64,000 bases of DNA, from the NCBI GenBank assembly GCA_017308575.1, contig JAFKEQ010000002.1, positions 250,832-314,831 of the forward strand, given 5' to 3'. Positions 1 through 10,222 of the stretch are shown piece by piece; position 1 is the stretch's first letter, and every line of letters starts with the position of its first letter. This stretch comes from Afipia sp. (GTDB lineage: Bacteria > Pseudomonadota > Alphaproteobacteria > Rhizobiales > Xanthobacteraceae). The translations under genes and the position numbers were made by a program. Below the pieces are notes generated by a model. That model was not told the origin of the DNA, searched no databases, and was given only the letters and a program-made list of their open reading frames with translations.

Positions 1-159
1 CTTGCCGCGACGGGGACCGAAAAAGGCGAACATGTCGATCGGGCCATAAATCGCCCAGTCGACGTTATCGTCGAGAACGGATTCGAGTTGATCGGTCTGG
101 CGCTCGTTTACGGCGCGTTGAAGCGCGCGCGAAAAACGCCAGAGGCTGTGCTCTGTCAT
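1..159 (-). CDS. NTF2-like/SnoaL-type protein, N-terminal fragment
   Basis: This is the first 53 codons of a minus-strand gene that runs off the left edge of the window. The translation starts MTEHSLWRFSRALQ and continues with a helix and the segment DDNVDWAIYGPIDMF, which is typical of nuclear transport factor 2-like (SnoaL) small alpha/beta cone proteins. These have varied roles as enzymes or ligand binders, so no reaction can be given. The ATG at 159 is the only obvious start. The assignment rests on a short segment. Confidence 0.55.
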   Translation of the reverse strand, partial: MTEHSLWRFSRALQRAVNERQTDQLESVLDDNVDWAIYGPIDMFAFFGPRRGK

Positions 160-397
160 TTTATGTCGTCCCGAAAATTTCTTTAACAAACCGCAAACGG
201 CTTTAACCGGCGTCACAACGGACACCACGCCAGAGTGCTCATTCCCACTGTTGCGCCTGACATAGCAATTTTATTTCGTGTGACAAGTTGCATTGCCGCA
301 ATGCACAATTGTGAAAAACGCAAGGGAGATGCCCAAAGTCGGATCATGCGGTGGAGACGGCCCAAGGTTTGGACGCGATGGTAATCGGTGCGGGTGT

Positions 398-643
398 TCA
401 GCCTTCGCCATCGAGCCGAATGCGTGAGCGCGACGCGACGAGGCCCGCCCAGACCGCGCCGATCAGCCCGCCGAGTGCGCCGCCCGCCGGTGCGAAGGCA
501 AAGAACACCAGCATCGCGCTCTGGCCTTCGAAATCGCTGACCTGCATCAGGTTGACCCAGGCAATTCCGGCAAGAATGCCGACCGCGGTCCCGAGAACGA
601 GGCCCATGATGCTTCCGATGGCGGCGAGAACGACTGTTTTCAT
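398..643 (-). CDS. Small two-helix membrane protein, hypothetical
   Basis: An 81-residue protein beginning MKTVVLAAIG. It has two hydrophobic stretches, about residues 3-27 and 42-66, with glycine-rich faces (GLVLGTAVGILAG; GGALGGLIGAVWAGL), and a short basic C-terminus. It is probably an inner-membrane protein of unknown function. An in-frame start 18 codons upstream is possible, but that extension is polar and unlike a coding N-terminus. The gene is divergent from the serine hydrolase at 858. No family was recognised. Confidence 0.5.
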   Translation of the reverse strand: MKTVVLAAIGSIMGLVLGTAVGILAGIAWVNLMQVSDFEGQSAMLVFFAFAPAGGALGGLIGAVWAGLVASRSRIRLDGEG

Positions 644-857
644 GATGTCCCATCGCCGGAGCAATCCGGCCGATAGGTTGGTCGCGGGTGCATCCAAAAA
701 AGTTCACATCGGCCCCGGAGTCGTGAGGTCTGCCGTTGGGTTCGCCGATAAAGATGCGGGCGATTTCGGTCACGCCGTTGCACGTGCGGCGGCCTTCGGC
801 CATGCTCGGGCGATATTTGATCGGCTTGTTTTCACGGCGGCTTTCCGGGCACGTCAC

Positions 858-2153
858 ATGAATCGTTTCATCGTTTTGCGCGCAGCGGTTTGCCTCGCGT
901 TGTCCTGTTGCAGTCCACTTCTCTTTCACGATCGGGCGAAAGCGGAAACAGCCGCTCAGGCAGGCGTCCCGTCATGCGGCCCCGCATTTTCGCAAACGGG
1001 CCCGGATGCTGAGGCTTATGGCGCTGCGCAGAATTATCCGCTCGGCACCATCATGGATCGTGCGCGTCAGGCTTACATGGTCGCGACGTTCAGCAACTAT
1101 GACAAGCTGCTGCCGGCTCACGATGTCTTGTCGCCGGCAACGCCGTCGCCGCTGGCGCGAAACTGCGATCAGTTCAGCCTTTCCTATATGTTCGGGGATC
1201 GTCGCCACACCGTCGACGACTATCTGTCGCGGCATCCGGCAACCGGCCTTCTCATCGTGAAGGACGGCACCATCCTGTTCGAGCGCTATCAATACGGCCG
1301 CCGCGATACCGATCGCCTGCTCTCCAATTCGATGGTGAAGACCATGGTGGCGATGCTGGTCGGCATTGCCATCAAGGATAGCAAGATCCGTTCGATCGAG
1401 GATCTCGCGCAGGACTATGTGCCGGAGATGAAAGGCAGCGCCTATGGCGGCACCTCGCTGCGCGCGCTACTGACCATGAGTTCGGGGGTCGCATTCTCCG
1501 AATCCTATGACGGCAAGGACGATCTGTCCGGTCTCGCCCGCGACCTGCGCCGCTCCGATCTGCCCAATGCGGCGAACCTGCTGCGCCGTTTCAGCACGCG
1601 GGCCGCGCCGCCCGAAACGACATTCGCATATGCCAGTTCGGAAACGGAAGTTCTCGGCCTTGTGCTGACGGCGGCCACCGGCAAGCGTCTGTCGGACTAT
1701 CTGTCGGAAAAAATCTGGCAGCCGATGGGCGCGGAGGACCGCGCGACATGGACGGTGGACGGGCACAATCAGGAGCAGGCCTTCTGCTGCCTCGGTGCGC
1801 GCCTGCGCGACTATGCCCGGTTCGGTCTTCTGCTCGCGAAGGATGGCGGCGGCGTCATTCCGGAATCATGGGTGATTGCAGCGACGACCGCGCCGCCGGG
1901 ATCGTTCCGCGCGCCGCAGGTGGCGACGCCGTTCTTCGGCTACGGCTATCAGACATGGATCATGCCCGCGAAGCGGCGGATGTTCGCGATGCTCGGCACC
2001 AACGGTCAGGCGATCTTTGTCGATCCGGCGTCGAAGCTGGTGATGGTGCACACCGCCGTGCGGCTCAAGCCGAACAAGGACCCGGCTGCACGCGAACTGA
2101 CGGCGATGTGGTTCGGATTGGTCCGGCAATTCGGCGTCGGGGCCGCGCGCTGA
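858..2153 (+). CDS. Serine hydrolase, class C beta-lactamase-like family
   Basis: A 431-residue secreted protein of the beta-lactamase/D-alanyl-D-alanine carboxypeptidase fold (PF00144). The start at MNRFIVLRAA gives a signal peptide ending near residue 29, with a CC pair at 17-18 in a hydrophobic run that might be a lipobox. The SxxK nucleophile motif is SMVK (Ser158, Lys161) and the YxS/N motif is YAS (258-260). The KTG-like triad appears as HTA near residue 396, as in many esterase-type members. It probably acts in the periplasm on an ester or amide. The true substrate cannot be read from sequence. The open frame extends far upstream of 858, but that part reads as non-coding. Confidence 0.8.
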   Translation: MNRFIVLRAAVCLALSCCSPLLFHDRAKAETAAQAGVPSCGPAFSQTGPDAEAYGAAQNYPLGTIMDRARQAYMVATFSNYDKLLPAHDVLSPATPSPLARNCDQFSLSYMFGDRRHTVDDYLSRHPATGLLIVKDGTILFERYQYGRRDTDRLLSNSMVKTMVAMLVGIAIKDSKIRSIEDLAQDYVPEMKGSAYGGTSLRALLTMSSGVAFSESYDGKDDLSGLARDLRRSDLPNAANLLRRFSTRAAPPETTFAYASSETEVLGLVLTAATGKRLSDYLSEKIWQPMGAEDRATWTVDGHNQEQAFCCLGARLRDYARFGLLLAKDGGGVIPESWVIAATTAPPGSFRAPQVATPFFGYGYQTWIMPAKRRMFAMLGTNGQAIFVDPASKLVMVHTAVRLKPNKDPAARELTAMWFGLVRQFGVGAAR

Positions 2154-2157
2154 GGGC

Positions 2158-2838
2158 TTAGGGATAGGTCAGGCTCCACTGCGCGACCTGCGGACGCACC
2201 CGGCGCAGCACCAGATTCTTCGAGGCAATCAGTTGATCGCCCGTGACCGAGGCGAAGCGCGGCGGCAGCGGATTGGCGATGCCCGGTTCGAACGCGATCT
2301 GCAGCGTGCAGTCGCCCGGGATGTTGATAAACGGTCCCTGAAGTCCGGATATGCCGCCGCCTCCGATACTACCAAAACCCTTCACCTGAAATTCCGCGCC
2401 GTTCAGCTTCACCATATCCTTGAGCGAGAGGCCGTTGTGAACCCCGCCGGGGCCGGTCCATGTGGAGGGCGAGGAGACGGTGATCGATTTCGGCCGGGCG
2501 CGTGTTTTGTTGTCCTTCCAGGTGACGACCACGCGTTTGGTCAGGTCGCCGTCGAAGATCACGCTCGCCTGGGTCTTCACATCGCTGGCGACATCGACAT
2601 TCCTGAACGTGACGTTGGCCGCTCCGAATTCGGCCACCAGCTTTGCATGCGTCGTGTCCCTGGCGAAGGGACCGGCGCAGGCAAGTTCGAACGCTTTCGG
2701 CGTATCCTTCACGTTGTCGCGCGATGTTTCCTGCGCCGGAGCTTCTTTAGGCTTGGCGGACTTCTTCGCGGCACTCGCGGCGGTCGCGCCAAGCATGGCG
2801 ATCAGCAGCGCAAAAAATATCGCTCGAAGCAAATTCAT
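2158..2838 (-). CDS. Secreted hypothetical protein
   Basis: A 226-residue protein starting MNLLRAIFFALLIAML, with a clear signal peptide cleaved after about ATAASA. A lysine-rich linker (KKSAKPKEAP) follows. The mature part has two cysteines (in ELACAGPF and GDCTLQ) that could form a disulfide. Beta-rich segments such as RVVVTWKDN suggest a periplasmic beta domain. No family was recognised. It is convergent with the serine hydrolase, with only four bases between the stop codons. Confidence 0.65.
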   Translation of the reverse strand: MNLLRAIFFALLIAMLGATAASAAKKSAKPKEAPAQETSRDNVKDTPKAFELACAGPFARDTTHAKLVAEFGAANVTFRNVDVASDVKTQASVIFDGDLTKRVVVTWKDNKTRARPKSITVSSPSTWTGPGGVHNGLSLKDMVKLNGAEFQVKGFGSIGGGGISGLQGPFINIPGDCTLQIAFEPGIANPLPPRFASVTGDQLIASKNLVLRRVRPQVAQWSLTYP

Positions 2839-2955
2839 GATCGGTCCGTCCCGCGCCGCCTGAAAGCGTGGCGCTTGCAAAAGGTATTGTCATGCGGGCC
2901 GGAACGCGGGCTTGCAGGATGCGTTGTCGTCCCGAATGGAAAACGGGAGAATCCC

Positions 2956-3135
2956 ATGACCAAAACTATCCCACCCGTTCCGGAAGACAACCGCAGCGAC
3001 AAGGGCCCCGGCAGCGGGCCCAAGGTGCCGGTGGATACCACCAAGGGTCACCGCGACGATGAGAAGCACAACATCGAAGAGCAGGCCGCGCACGGCAACC
3101 TGAAGCAGAACACCAGCAACCGGCGATCGGGTTAG
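2956..3135 (+). CDS. Small hydrophilic protein, hypothetical
   Basis: A 59-residue protein (MTKTIPPVPEDN to TSNRRSG) that is almost entirely polar, with no hydrophobic core and many Gly, Pro, Asn and charged residues. It is probably intrinsically disordered. A GGGAGA ribosome binding site lies just ahead of the ATG at 2956, which favours it over a longer reading. Small proteins of this look are common and mostly unstudied in Bradyrhizobium relatives. Function is unknown. Confidence 0.55.
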   Translation: MTKTIPPVPEDNRSDKGPGSGPKVPVDTTKGHRDDEKHNIEEQAAHGNLKQNTSNRRSG

Positions 3136-3560
3136 CGGCGAGGCGCCGCGTCGTTCAAAAGACCTTTGTGCCGGGCTTCACGCGATCCTGATTGTCCGTT
3201 CCGCGTGGTGACAGCAGGATGACACGTTCGCCGGAATCCGGCGCGCCGAAGAGAAGTGGTTTGCATTGTCTGTCCCGGCGAATGAGCGATGTGATGGGCG
3301 AACAGCGGTGTTCCGAATAGACAGGATCATGTTCGGTGCTAGTATGATCCCGCTCCCGACGGGACGCAGGACCGCTGTCCTGAACCAGAGACAGCATGAT
3401 CGCTCAATCCGTCTCGTCCGGCGCGCCGAGACTTCTCGAGAAGCCCGCAAGGACGCGGTGCCCATTGAAGGCTTGAACCAAAACGTGGCGACGAAAAACG
3501 TCGGCGGCGGGATTCGTGATGTCTGCCGCGGCGTTCGAATCTAAGGAACTGTTTAAAGGT

Positions 3561-3669
3561 CCTCATCCTGAGGAGGCGCGTAGCGCCGTCTCGAAGGATC
3601 GAGGACTTTCTCTTGAAAACCACGCCCTTCGAGACGCCGTTTCTGACGAAACGGCTCCTCAGGACGAGG
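3561..3669. repeat. Palindromic intergenic repeat, variant of the CATCCTGAGG family
   Basis: An imperfect inverted repeat: CCTCATCCTGAGGAG at the left is answered by CTCCTCAGGACGAGG at the right, with internal arms TCTCGAAGGATCGAG and CCTTCGAGACGCCGT. It resembles the elements nested at 13.3 kb and 43.9 kb. The 3136-3712 stretch between neighbouring genes otherwise contains nothing I can support as a gene; short open frames there lack coding character. Confidence 0.65.
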
Positions 3670-3712
3670 TTTTCAAAGTTTTCAAATAGTCTTCAAGGCG
3701 AACCCGGCGCTG

Positions 3713-4075
3713 TTATTTTCCCGTCTTGGTCGCGTTCTTCTTGGCGGCTTTCTTCGAAGAAGCGTTAGGTGCACCTGCCGCCGGTTTTGCGGATTTCTTC
3801 GCCGCTTCCCTGGCCTCCTCGGCGGCCTGCCGGACCGAGCGTCCGTAGCTGTAGGCGGCGTTGTCGGCGGACATCTGCAGCCGCTTGATGGCGGCGCTGC
3901 CGATCTCGAAAATATCCTTCGCAAGCTGGCGCTCGCGCTTTTTGGCGTCGGCGTCTTTTGCCTTGGCGGCAAGGGCCGTCGCGCGATCCCGGCGCTTCTT
4001 GATCGCCGCCGTCAGAGTCTTCTGCTGCTGTTTCGCAAGCTGCCGGATGAGCGCATCCAGATCGGCGTCGGCCAT
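3713..4075 (-). CDS. Ala/Lys-rich helical protein, hypothetical
   Basis: A 120-residue protein. Residues 1-95 are dominated by Ala, Lys, Arg, Glu and Gln with a heptad-like pattern (LIRQLAKQQQKTLTAAI), suggesting a long helix or coiled coil. The C-terminus is a lysine/alanine tail (SSKKAAKKNATKTGK) resembling histone H1-like nucleic-acid-binding tails. It may bind DNA or RNA non-specifically, but this is inferred from composition only. No enzyme motif is visible. Confidence 0.6.
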   Translation of the reverse strand: MADADLDALIRQLAKQQQKTLTAAIKKRRDRATALAAKAKDADAKKRERQLAKDIFEIGSAAIKRLQMSADNAAYSYGRSVRQAAEEAREAAKKSAKPAAGAPNASSKKAAKKNATKTGK

Positions 4076-4189
4076 GTGTTCAGTCCCCGCATCGATACAT
4101 CGTGTCCGATGGTTAGCAGTTCCCGAGGGGATTTAGCAAACAGCGACCACGATCCGCGCGGGCCAAAGGCTGCTTTTCGATTCTGAGGC

Positions 4190-5170
4190 TTAACGCGCCG
4201 CTTCCGCGATCATCTCGAACGATCGCAGGCGCGTCGGATGGTCGTAGACATCCGACACGACGATCAGTTCGTCCGCGTTTGTTTCGTCCACAAGCGCCTT
4301 GATCCCGGCGCGAACCGTCTCCGGCGCGCCGATGATGGAGCGCGCCAGCATGCGCATGGCCTGCGCTTTCTCGGCCGGGGACCAATAGGTTTCGATATCG
4401 TCGATCGGCGGCTGGCTCAGGCCGCGCGCACCGCGCACGAGATTGGCGAAGGACATCTGCTGCGTGGTGGCGAGCCGGCGGGCCTCGTCGTCGGTCGGAG
4501 CCGCGACAATGTTGACGCCGACCATCGCATAGGGCCGATCGAGCTGCTCGGATGGCTTGAAGCGGGCGCGGTAGATGTCGAGCGCGGCGAGCAGTTCGCC
4601 CGGCGCGAAATGCGACGCGAACGCATAAGGCAGGCCGAGTTCGGCGGCGAGCATCGCACCGAAATGGCTGGAGCCGAGAATCCATAAGGGCACGTTGGTA
4701 CCGGCGGCGGGCACGGCCTGAATTCGCTGTGTCGGTCCGGCGGGCGCGAGGAACGCCTGCAGCTCCAGCACATCCTGCGGAAAATTGTCGGCGGCTTCCG
4801 GCGAGCGGCGCAGGGCGCGCAGCGTCAGCGGATCGGTGCCCGGCGCGCGTCCGAGGCCGAGATCGATGCGATCCGGAAAAAGCCGCGCCAGTGTGCCGAA
4901 CTGTTCGGCGATCACATAGGGCGCGTGGTTCGGCAGCATGATGCCGCCCGCGCCGACGCGAATGGTTTTCGTGCCCTCCGCGATATGCGCCAGCACGATC
5001 GAGGTCGCAGCGCTGGCGATCCCGGCCATGTTGTGATGCTCAGCCACCCAGATGCGGCGATAGTCCCATTGCTCGGCATGGGCTGCAAGATCGCGCGCAT
5101 TGTTCATAGCGCCGCGTGCATCGGTCTCTTCGGTGACGCGCACAAGGTCGAGAATGGAGAGAGGGATCAT
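4190..5170 (-). CDS. LLM-class flavin-dependent oxidoreductase (MsnO8/YhbW-like)
   Basis: A 326-residue luciferase-like TIM-barrel protein. Typical features are the N-terminal strand [20 protein letters not shown] near residues 41-50, [20 protein letters not shown], and [10 protein letters not shown], which together mark the single-component MsnO8 subgroup related to E. coli YhbW. Members use reduced FMN to oxidise small organics, but substrates are rarely known. It lies downstream of uvrB on the same strand, 146 bases after the uvrB stop, and is probably transcribed separately or by readthrough. Confidence 0.85.
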   Translation of the reverse strand: MIPLSILDLVRVTEETDARGAMNNARDLAAHAEQWDYRRIWVAEHHNMAGIASAATSIVLAHIAEGTKTIRVGAGGIMLPNHAPYVIAEQFGTLARLFPDRIDLGLGRAPGTDPLTLRALRRSPEAADNFPQDVLELQAFLAPAGPTQRIQAVPAAGTNVPLWILGSSHFGAMLAAELGLPYAFASHFAPGELLAALDIYRARFKPSEQLDRPYAMVGVNIVAAPTDDEARRLATTQQMSFANLVRGARGLSQPPIDDIETYWSPAEKAQAMRMLARSIIGAPETVRAGIKALVDETNADELIVVSDVYDHPTRLRSFEMIAEAAR

Positions 5171-5316
5171 GAGACTCTCGGAGGAAGGAAAGCAGGCTGC
5201 CCGGCCGACATGCCGAGCGAGGGGAGGCAGTTCTGGTGTCGTCTATATGGAGACAGATTCCTGAATCGCCATGCCGCTGCACCGGCGCATGGCAGGGCTC
5301 AGGATGGTGCGGATGC

Positions 5317-8235
5317 CTACCTCTTCTTCCATCCGCCCCTGTGTCCCGGCGCGCCGCCGCTTGAACGCGGCGAGGGGCTTGAGGGACGGCCACCGAATTC
5401 AGGCCCCGACTGGCGCGAGTCAGTCGGCTGGAAGATTTTACTCTCCGTGCCCGGTCCCATTTCGTCCAGTGTCGGCTTGCGCGGCCGTGCGACGTTTTTG
5501 CGGGAGGGCTTGACCTCATGCCATGAGGCGATGCCCATTTCGTCGAGATCGGGTTTATGGACCTTCGACTTTGATTTCGGCGGCAGATTGGCGGCCTCGC
5601 CGTATTTCTTCGCGCCGGCATAGCCGCCGCCCTTCGCCGCCACACCGCGCTGCTTGATGGTCGGGTCATCGACCACTGCAAGCTCTGTCGCGCGCAGACG
5701 CTTCACTTCGTCGCGCAGCCGCGCGGCTTCCTCGAAGTTGAGGTCGGCGGCGGCTTCGCGCATGCGGGTTTCGAGATCGGCCAGCACCGCCTCGAAGTTG
5801 TGGCCGATGGCCACGGTATCGTCGGCCATGCCGCCGTCGCCGATTTCCACCAGCACGTGGTCGCGCTCGTAGACGCTGCCGAGGATGTCGCCGATGTCGC
5901 GCTTGATACTCTCCGGCGTGATGCCGTGGGCGGTGTTGTATTCGACCTGCTTCTCGCGGCGGCGGTCGGTCTCCGCGATGGCGCGTTGCATCGAGCCGGT
6001 CATCTGGTCGGCGTAGAGGATCACCTTGCCTTCGACATTGCGCGCCGCGCGGCCGATGGTCTGGATCAGCGAAGTCTCGGAGCGCAGGAAGCCTTCCTTG
6101 TCGGCGTCGAGGATCGCGACCAGCGCGCATTCCGGAATGTCGAGGCCTTCGCGCAGGAGGTTGATGCCGACCAGCGCATCGAACGCGCCCAGGCGAAGGT
6201 CGCGGATGATTTCGATGCGTTCGATGGTGTCGATGTCCGAGTGCATGTAGCGCACGCGGATTCCCTGCTCGTGCAGATATTCGGTGAGGTCTTCCGCCAT
6301 GCGTTTGGTCAGCACGGTGATGAGCGAGCGATAGCCGCTGCGCGCGGTCTCGCGCACCTCGCCGACGAGATCGTCCACCTGCGTGCGCGCGGGGCGGATG
6401 TGCACCGGCGGATCGATCAGGCCGGTGGGACGGATCACCTGTTCCACGAACACGCCGCCGGCTTCGTTCAGCTCCCACGCGCCGGGCGTCGCGGAAACGC
6501 CGACGGTCTGCGGGCGCATCATGTCCCATTCCTCGAAGCGGAGCGGGCGGTTGTCCATGCAGGACGGCAGGCGGAAGCCGTATTCGGCCAGCGTCGCCTT
6601 GCGGCGGAAGTCGCCTTTGAACATCGCGCCGATCTGCGGAACGGTGACATGGCTCTCGTCCGCGAACACCAGCGCGTTGTCCGGCACATATTCGAACAGC
6701 GTCGGCGGCGGCTCGCCCGGCTTGCGGCCGGTGAGATAGCGCGAATAGTTTTCGATGCCCGCGCAGCTTCCCGTCGCTTCCATCATTTCGAGATCGAAGG
6801 TAGTGCGCTGCTCGAGGCGCTGCGCTTCCAGCAGGCGGCCCTGCGCGTTGAGCTGGTCAAGCCGCCATTTCAGTTCGGCCTTGATGCTCTTCATCGCCTG
6901 AATCAGCGTCGGGCGCGGCGTCACATAGTGCGAATTGGCGTAGATCTTGATGAACTCGAGTTCATCCTGCTTGTGCCCGGTGAGTGGATCGAATTCCTCG
7001 ATGCTCTCGATGGTGTCGCCGAACATGTTCACGCGCCATGAGCGGTCTTCATAGTGCGCCGGGAAAATGTCGATGGTGTCGCCGCGCACGCGGAAGGTGC
7101 CGCGGGTGAAGTCCGCCGAGGTGCGCTTGTACTGCAGCGCGACGAGATCGGCGATGAGCTGGCGCTGGTCGATGCGCTCGCCCTTCTTCATGGCGAAGGT
7201 CATCGCGGTGTAGGTCTCGACCGAGCCGATACCGTAGATGCACGAGACCGAAGCCACGATGATGACGTCGTCGCGCTCCAAGAGCGCACGCGTCGCCGCG
7301 TGGCGCATGCGGTCGATCTGCTCGTTGATCGAGGAATCCTTCTCGATATAGGTATCGGTGCGCGGAACGTAGGCTTCCGGCTGGTAGTAGTCGTAATAGG
7401 AGACGAAATACTCCACCGCGTTGTCGGGGAAGAAGCTCTTGAACTCGCCGTAGAGCTGCGCCGCCAGCGTCTTGTTCGGTGCGAGAATGATGGCGGGGCG
7501 CTGCGTGGCCTCGATCACTTGCGCCATGGTGTAGGTCTTGCCGGAGCCGGTGACGCCGAGCAGCACCTGCGTGCGGTCGTTGCGGTTGACGCCCTCGACC
7601 AGTTCCTTGATCGCGGTGGGCTGGTCGCCCTTGGGCTGATATTCGGATTTGATCTTGAAGCGCACGCCGCCTTCGGATTTTTCCGGGCGGGGCGGACGGT
7701 GGGGCGTCCAGACCTTCAGTGAGCCGTCGTCCTTGCGAAATTCCGGGCGGCCCTCGCGCAGCAGCGCTTCCAGCGATTCCGCAGTCGCCTTGACGCCGAG
7801 CGATTCCATCTTGTTGCGCGCGGGACGGAACGAGTCGTCATCCTCGACATCATAGCCGAGCTGCTTCGCCAGTTCCGGATCGAGCGTGGGAATCGGCGCG
7901 CTGGTGCCGTAGTTGGCCTGCGGAGCCTCCTCGAAACCCTGACCGGGTTGCGGATATGGCTGTAGTGGCGTCTGGCGTGGCTCGCCCTCGTTGTAGTCTT
8001 TCGGCGTCGATTTCCGCGCGCGATGCACCGCGGCCTCGCCGCCGGAGCGGCGATCCTTCGAATTATCCGGCGGCGGCTGCAGACCGGTGCCGGAGCCCAT
8101 GCCCGCGTCGCCGCGGTTGATTGCCGGATTCAGCAATTCCGCCAGCGCCGGGCCGATCGGCTGCACGTCGGGGCGATGTGCCTTCGACTTGGGGGTTTTC
8201 ACAGGCTTTTTGGGAGATTCGGGTTTCTTCGCCAT
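5317..8235 (-). CDS. uvrB: UvrABC excinuclease subunit B
   Basis: DNA damage-recognition helicase of nucleotide excision repair, which loads with UvrA and then recruits UvrC. The 972-residue product has its conserved core at about 191-850: Walker A GVTGSGKT (227-234), the aromatic beta-hairpin around 280-300, DESH (526-529), helicase motif VI around QTIGRAARN, and the UvrC-binding UVR motif near 816-850. E. coli UvrB is 673 residues. The surplus is a disordered Pro/Gln/Gly-rich N-terminal extension of about 190 residues and a C-terminal tail of about 120 residues carrying two LDEMG motifs (897-901 and 923-927). No LexA-type GAAC/GTTC dyad was found upstream by eye. Confidence 0.97.
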   Translation of the reverse strand: MAKKPESPKKPVKTPKSKAHRPDVQPIGPALAELLNPAINRGDAGMGSGTGLQPPPDNSKDRRSGGEAAVHRARKSTPKDYNEGEPRQTPLQPYPQPGQGFEEAPQANYGTSAPIPTLDPELAKQLGYDVEDDDSFRPARNKMESLGVKATAESLEALLREGRPEFRKDDGSLKVWTPHRPPRPEKSEGGVRFKIKSEYQPKGDQPTAIKELVEGVNRNDRTQVLLGVTGSGKTYTMAQVIEATQRPAIILAPNKTLAAQLYGEFKSFFPDNAVEYFVSYYDYYQPEAYVPRTDTYIEKDSSINEQIDRMRHAATRALLERDDVIIVASVSCIYGIGSVETYTAMTFAMKKGERIDQRQLIADLVALQYKRTSADFTRGTFRVRGDTIDIFPAHYEDRSWRVNMFGDTIESIEEFDPLTGHKQDELEFIKIYANSHYVTPRPTLIQAMKSIKAELKWRLDQLNAQGRLLEAQRLEQRTTFDLEMMEATGSCAGIENYSRYLTGRKPGEPPPTLFEYVPDNALVFADESHVTVPQIGAMFKGDFRRKATLAEYGFRLPSCMDNRPLRFEEWDMMRPQTVGVSATPGAWELNEAGGVFVEQVIRPTGLIDPPVHIRPARTQVDDLVGEVRETARSGYRSLITVLTKRMAEDLTEYLHEQGIRVRYMHSDIDTIERIEIIRDLRLGAFDALVGINLLREGLDIPECALVAILDADKEGFLRSETSLIQTIGRAARNVEGKVILYADQMTGSMQRAIAETDRRREKQVEYNTAHGITPESIKRDIGDILGSVYERDHVLVEIGDGGMADDTVAIGHNFEAVLADLETRMREAAADLNFEEAARLRDEVKRLRATELAVVDDPTIKQRGVAAKGGGYAGAKKYGEAANLPPKSKSKVHKPDLDEMGIASWHEVKPSRKNVARPRKPTLDEMGPGTESKIFQPTDSRQSGPEFGGRPSSPSPRSSGGAPGHRGGWKKR

Positions 8236-8470
8236 GGGCGGAATATGGGATGCCGATGGCGGTCAGAAAAGGGCGATGTCGTTGCGAAGCGGACGTGGAT
8301 CGCCGCTCGGGATCGCGGGCGAACCTCGCGCGTTGGCGCGTGGCGCAGATCACGTTCGCGCGGGATGCATCCGCAGGGCGATTGACTTCGCGGAAAGACT
8401 GCGCGAGGTTCATGCAGATGCATGAATAAATCGAAGGCCGTCACAGGCCTCGCCGCGAAGGACCCACAGA

Positions 8471-9175
8471 ATGATCGATCTCTATTACTGGCCGACGCCG
8501 AACGGCCACAAGATCACGATGTTTCTCGAAGAAACCGGGCTGAAATACACCATCCACCCGATCAACATCGGCGCGGGCGATCAGTTCAAGCCGGAGTTCC
8601 TGGAATTCTCGCCGAACAACCGCATGCCCGCCATCATCGATCAGGCCCCGGCCGACGGCGGCGCGCCGGTGAAGATCTTCGAGTCCGGCGCCATCCTGCT
8701 TTACCTTGCGGAGAAGACCGGCCAGTTCCTGCCCTCCGACCTGCGCAAGCGCTTCGACGTGATCCAGTGGCTGATGTGGCAGATGGGCGGCCTTGGTCCG
8801 ATGGCGGGACAGAACCATCACTTCTCGCAATATGCGCCGGAAAAGCTGCCCTATGCTATCGACCGCTATGTCAAGGAAACCAACCGTCTCTATGGCGTGC
8901 TGAACAAGCGCCTCGCGGATCGCGACTACGTGGCGGGCGACTATTCCATCGCCGATATGGCGGCCTATCCGTGGGTCGTGCCTTACGAGCGGCAGGGCCA
9001 GAAGCTGGAAGACTTTCCGCATCTCAAGCGCTGGTTCGAGACCATCAAGGCGAAGCCGGCCACCGTGCGCGCCTATGAACTCGGCCCGAAAGTGAATCCC
9101 ACCCTCGGCAAGACTTTCACCGACGATCAGAAGAAGGTGCTGTTCGGGCAGACCGCATCGGTGGTGAAGGGGTAA
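8471..9175 (+). CDS. Glutathione S-transferase family protein (YfcG/YghU-like)
   Basis: A 234-residue GST with a thioredoxin-fold N-terminal domain (YYWPTPNGHKITMFLEE, residues 5-21; the cis-Pro segment NRMPAI; ESGAILLYLAEKTG) and an all-helical C-terminal domain ending in a long tail. The WPTPNGHK start and the MGGLGPMAGQNHHF segment match the Nu-class disulfide oxidoreductases YfcG and YghU of E. coli, which act on glutathione disulfide rather than as classic conjugating enzymes. An AAGGA ribosome binding site precedes it. The next GST starts four bases after its stop, so the two are almost certainly co-transcribed. Confidence 0.85.
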   Translation: MIDLYYWPTPNGHKITMFLEETGLKYTIHPINIGAGDQFKPEFLEFSPNNRMPAIIDQAPADGGAPVKIFESGAILLYLAEKTGQFLPSDLRKRFDVIQWLMWQMGGLGPMAGQNHHFSQYAPEKLPYAIDRYVKETNRLYGVLNKRLADRDYVAGDYSIADMAAYPWVVPYERQGQKLEDFPHLKRWFETIKAKPATVRAYELGPKVNPTLGKTFTDDQKKVLFGQTASVVKG

Positions 9176-9179
9176 CGCA

Positions 9180-9881
9180 ATGACCGCTGCACGCAAGCTT
9201 TTCGAACTCTGCGGCACCGAAACCGAGCGCGTGTTCAGTCCCTTTTGCTGGCGCACGCGCATGGCGCTGGCGCACAAGGGGCTGGACGCCGAAACCATCC
9301 CGTGGCGCTTCACCGAGAAGGAGGCGATCGCCCCGCATCGTTCGGACAAGGTGCCGGTGCTGATCGACGGCGAAACATCCGTCTCGGATTCATGGGCCAT
9401 CGCCAACTATCTGGAAGACACCTATCCGGACCGGCCGTCGCTGTTCGGCGGCGCGGGTGGGCGCGCCATGGGGCAGATGCTGAACTGGTGGGGCGATATC
9501 GCGGTGGTCGGCGGCATCTTTCCGATGATCGTGAAAGACATCCACGATCACTTACGCCCGGCCGATCAGGCCTATTTCCGCCAGACGCGCGAGAAGCGCC
9601 TCGGCAAGACGATGGAACAGGCAGCGGCGAACCGCGATCACGCCGTGGAAGATTTCCGCAAGAGTCTATTGCCCATGCGCATGACGCTGAAGACGCAGCC
9701 GTATCTTGGCGGCGATGCGCCGAACTACGCGGACTACATCGTGTTCGGCCCATTCCAGTGGGCGCGCGCGATCAGCCCGTTCAGGCTGCTGGCGGAAGAC
9801 GATCCGATTTATGCATGGCGGGAAAAGCTGCTCGATGCTTTCGGCGGCATGGCGCGGACGTCGCCGGGATACGCGGTCTGA
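9180..9881 (+). CDS. Glutathione S-transferase family protein (etherase-like subgroup)
   Basis: A 233-residue GST fold. The N-terminal domain contains SPFCWRTRMALAHKGL and the cis-Pro/Ser segment DKVPVLIDGETSVSDSWAIA; the C-terminal domain includes DAPNYADYIVFGPFQWAR. The SPFxWRTxxALAHKGL pattern resembles the LigE-like etherase group, which cleaves beta-aryl ethers with glutathione. Most relatives have no demonstrated substrate, so this is subgroup similarity only. It is the second gene of the likely GST-GST-SemiSWEET unit. Confidence 0.75.
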   Translation: MTAARKLFELCGTETERVFSPFCWRTRMALAHKGLDAETIPWRFTEKEAIAPHRSDKVPVLIDGETSVSDSWAIANYLEDTYPDRPSLFGGAGGRAMGQMLNWWGDIAVVGGIFPMIVKDIHDHLRPADQAYFRQTREKRLGKTMEQAAANRDHAVEDFRKSLLPMRMTLKTQPYLGGDAPNYADYIVFGPFQWARAISPFRLLAEDDPIYAWREKLLDAFGGMARTSPGYAV

Positions 9882-9931
9882 TGCTTGCGGCGTGTCATCA
9901 CGCCGCAATGAATCAGCATTAGCGGCGGGGG

Positions 9932-10201
9932 ATGACCGAGCCGGTTCCCAACCTCATTCACTGGATCGGCGGCATCGCCGCCGTCCTGACCACCATCTGC
10001 TGGCTGCCGCAGGCAGTGCGCGTCGTCCGCTACAAGGACACGCGGGCGATCTCGCTGGTGACCAATCTGATTTTCGCCAGCGGCATCCTGTTGTGGCTGG
10101 TCTATGGCCTTGCGCTGGGCAACTGGCCGCTGATCGCCGCCAATGGGATCTCGATGATCTTTACGCTCATCATTATCGCCATGAAGCTGCGGTATGGATG
10201 A
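9932..10201 (+). CDS. SemiSWEET-type sugar transporter
   Basis: An 89-residue protein with three transmembrane helices, the minimal half-unit of the SWEET/PQ-loop family that works as a homodimer to move sugars down their gradient. The PQ motif is in CWLPQAVRVVR (about residues 27-37), followed by the conserved DTRAISLVTN turn. The length and three-helix pattern fit bacterial SemiSWEETs closely. It begins 50 bases after the second GST. The transported sugar is unknown. Confidence 0.87.
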   Translation: MTEPVPNLIHWIGGIAAVLTTICWLPQAVRVVRYKDTRAISLVTNLIFASGILLWLVYGLALGNWPLIAANGISMIFTLIIIAMKLRYG

Positions 10202-10222
10202 AGCGAACCCGCGTCGCGTGTC

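Noticed and set aside
3178..3623. Overlapping 80-95 codon frames in the gap after the small hydrophilic gene
   Set aside because: They run through the palindromic repeat and are Arg/Ser-rich with no domain.
8236..8470. Possible SOS (LexA) box upstream of uvrB
   Set aside because: Neither GAAC-N7-GAAC nor GTTC-N7-GTTC was found; only isolated GAAC/GTTC half-sites are present.
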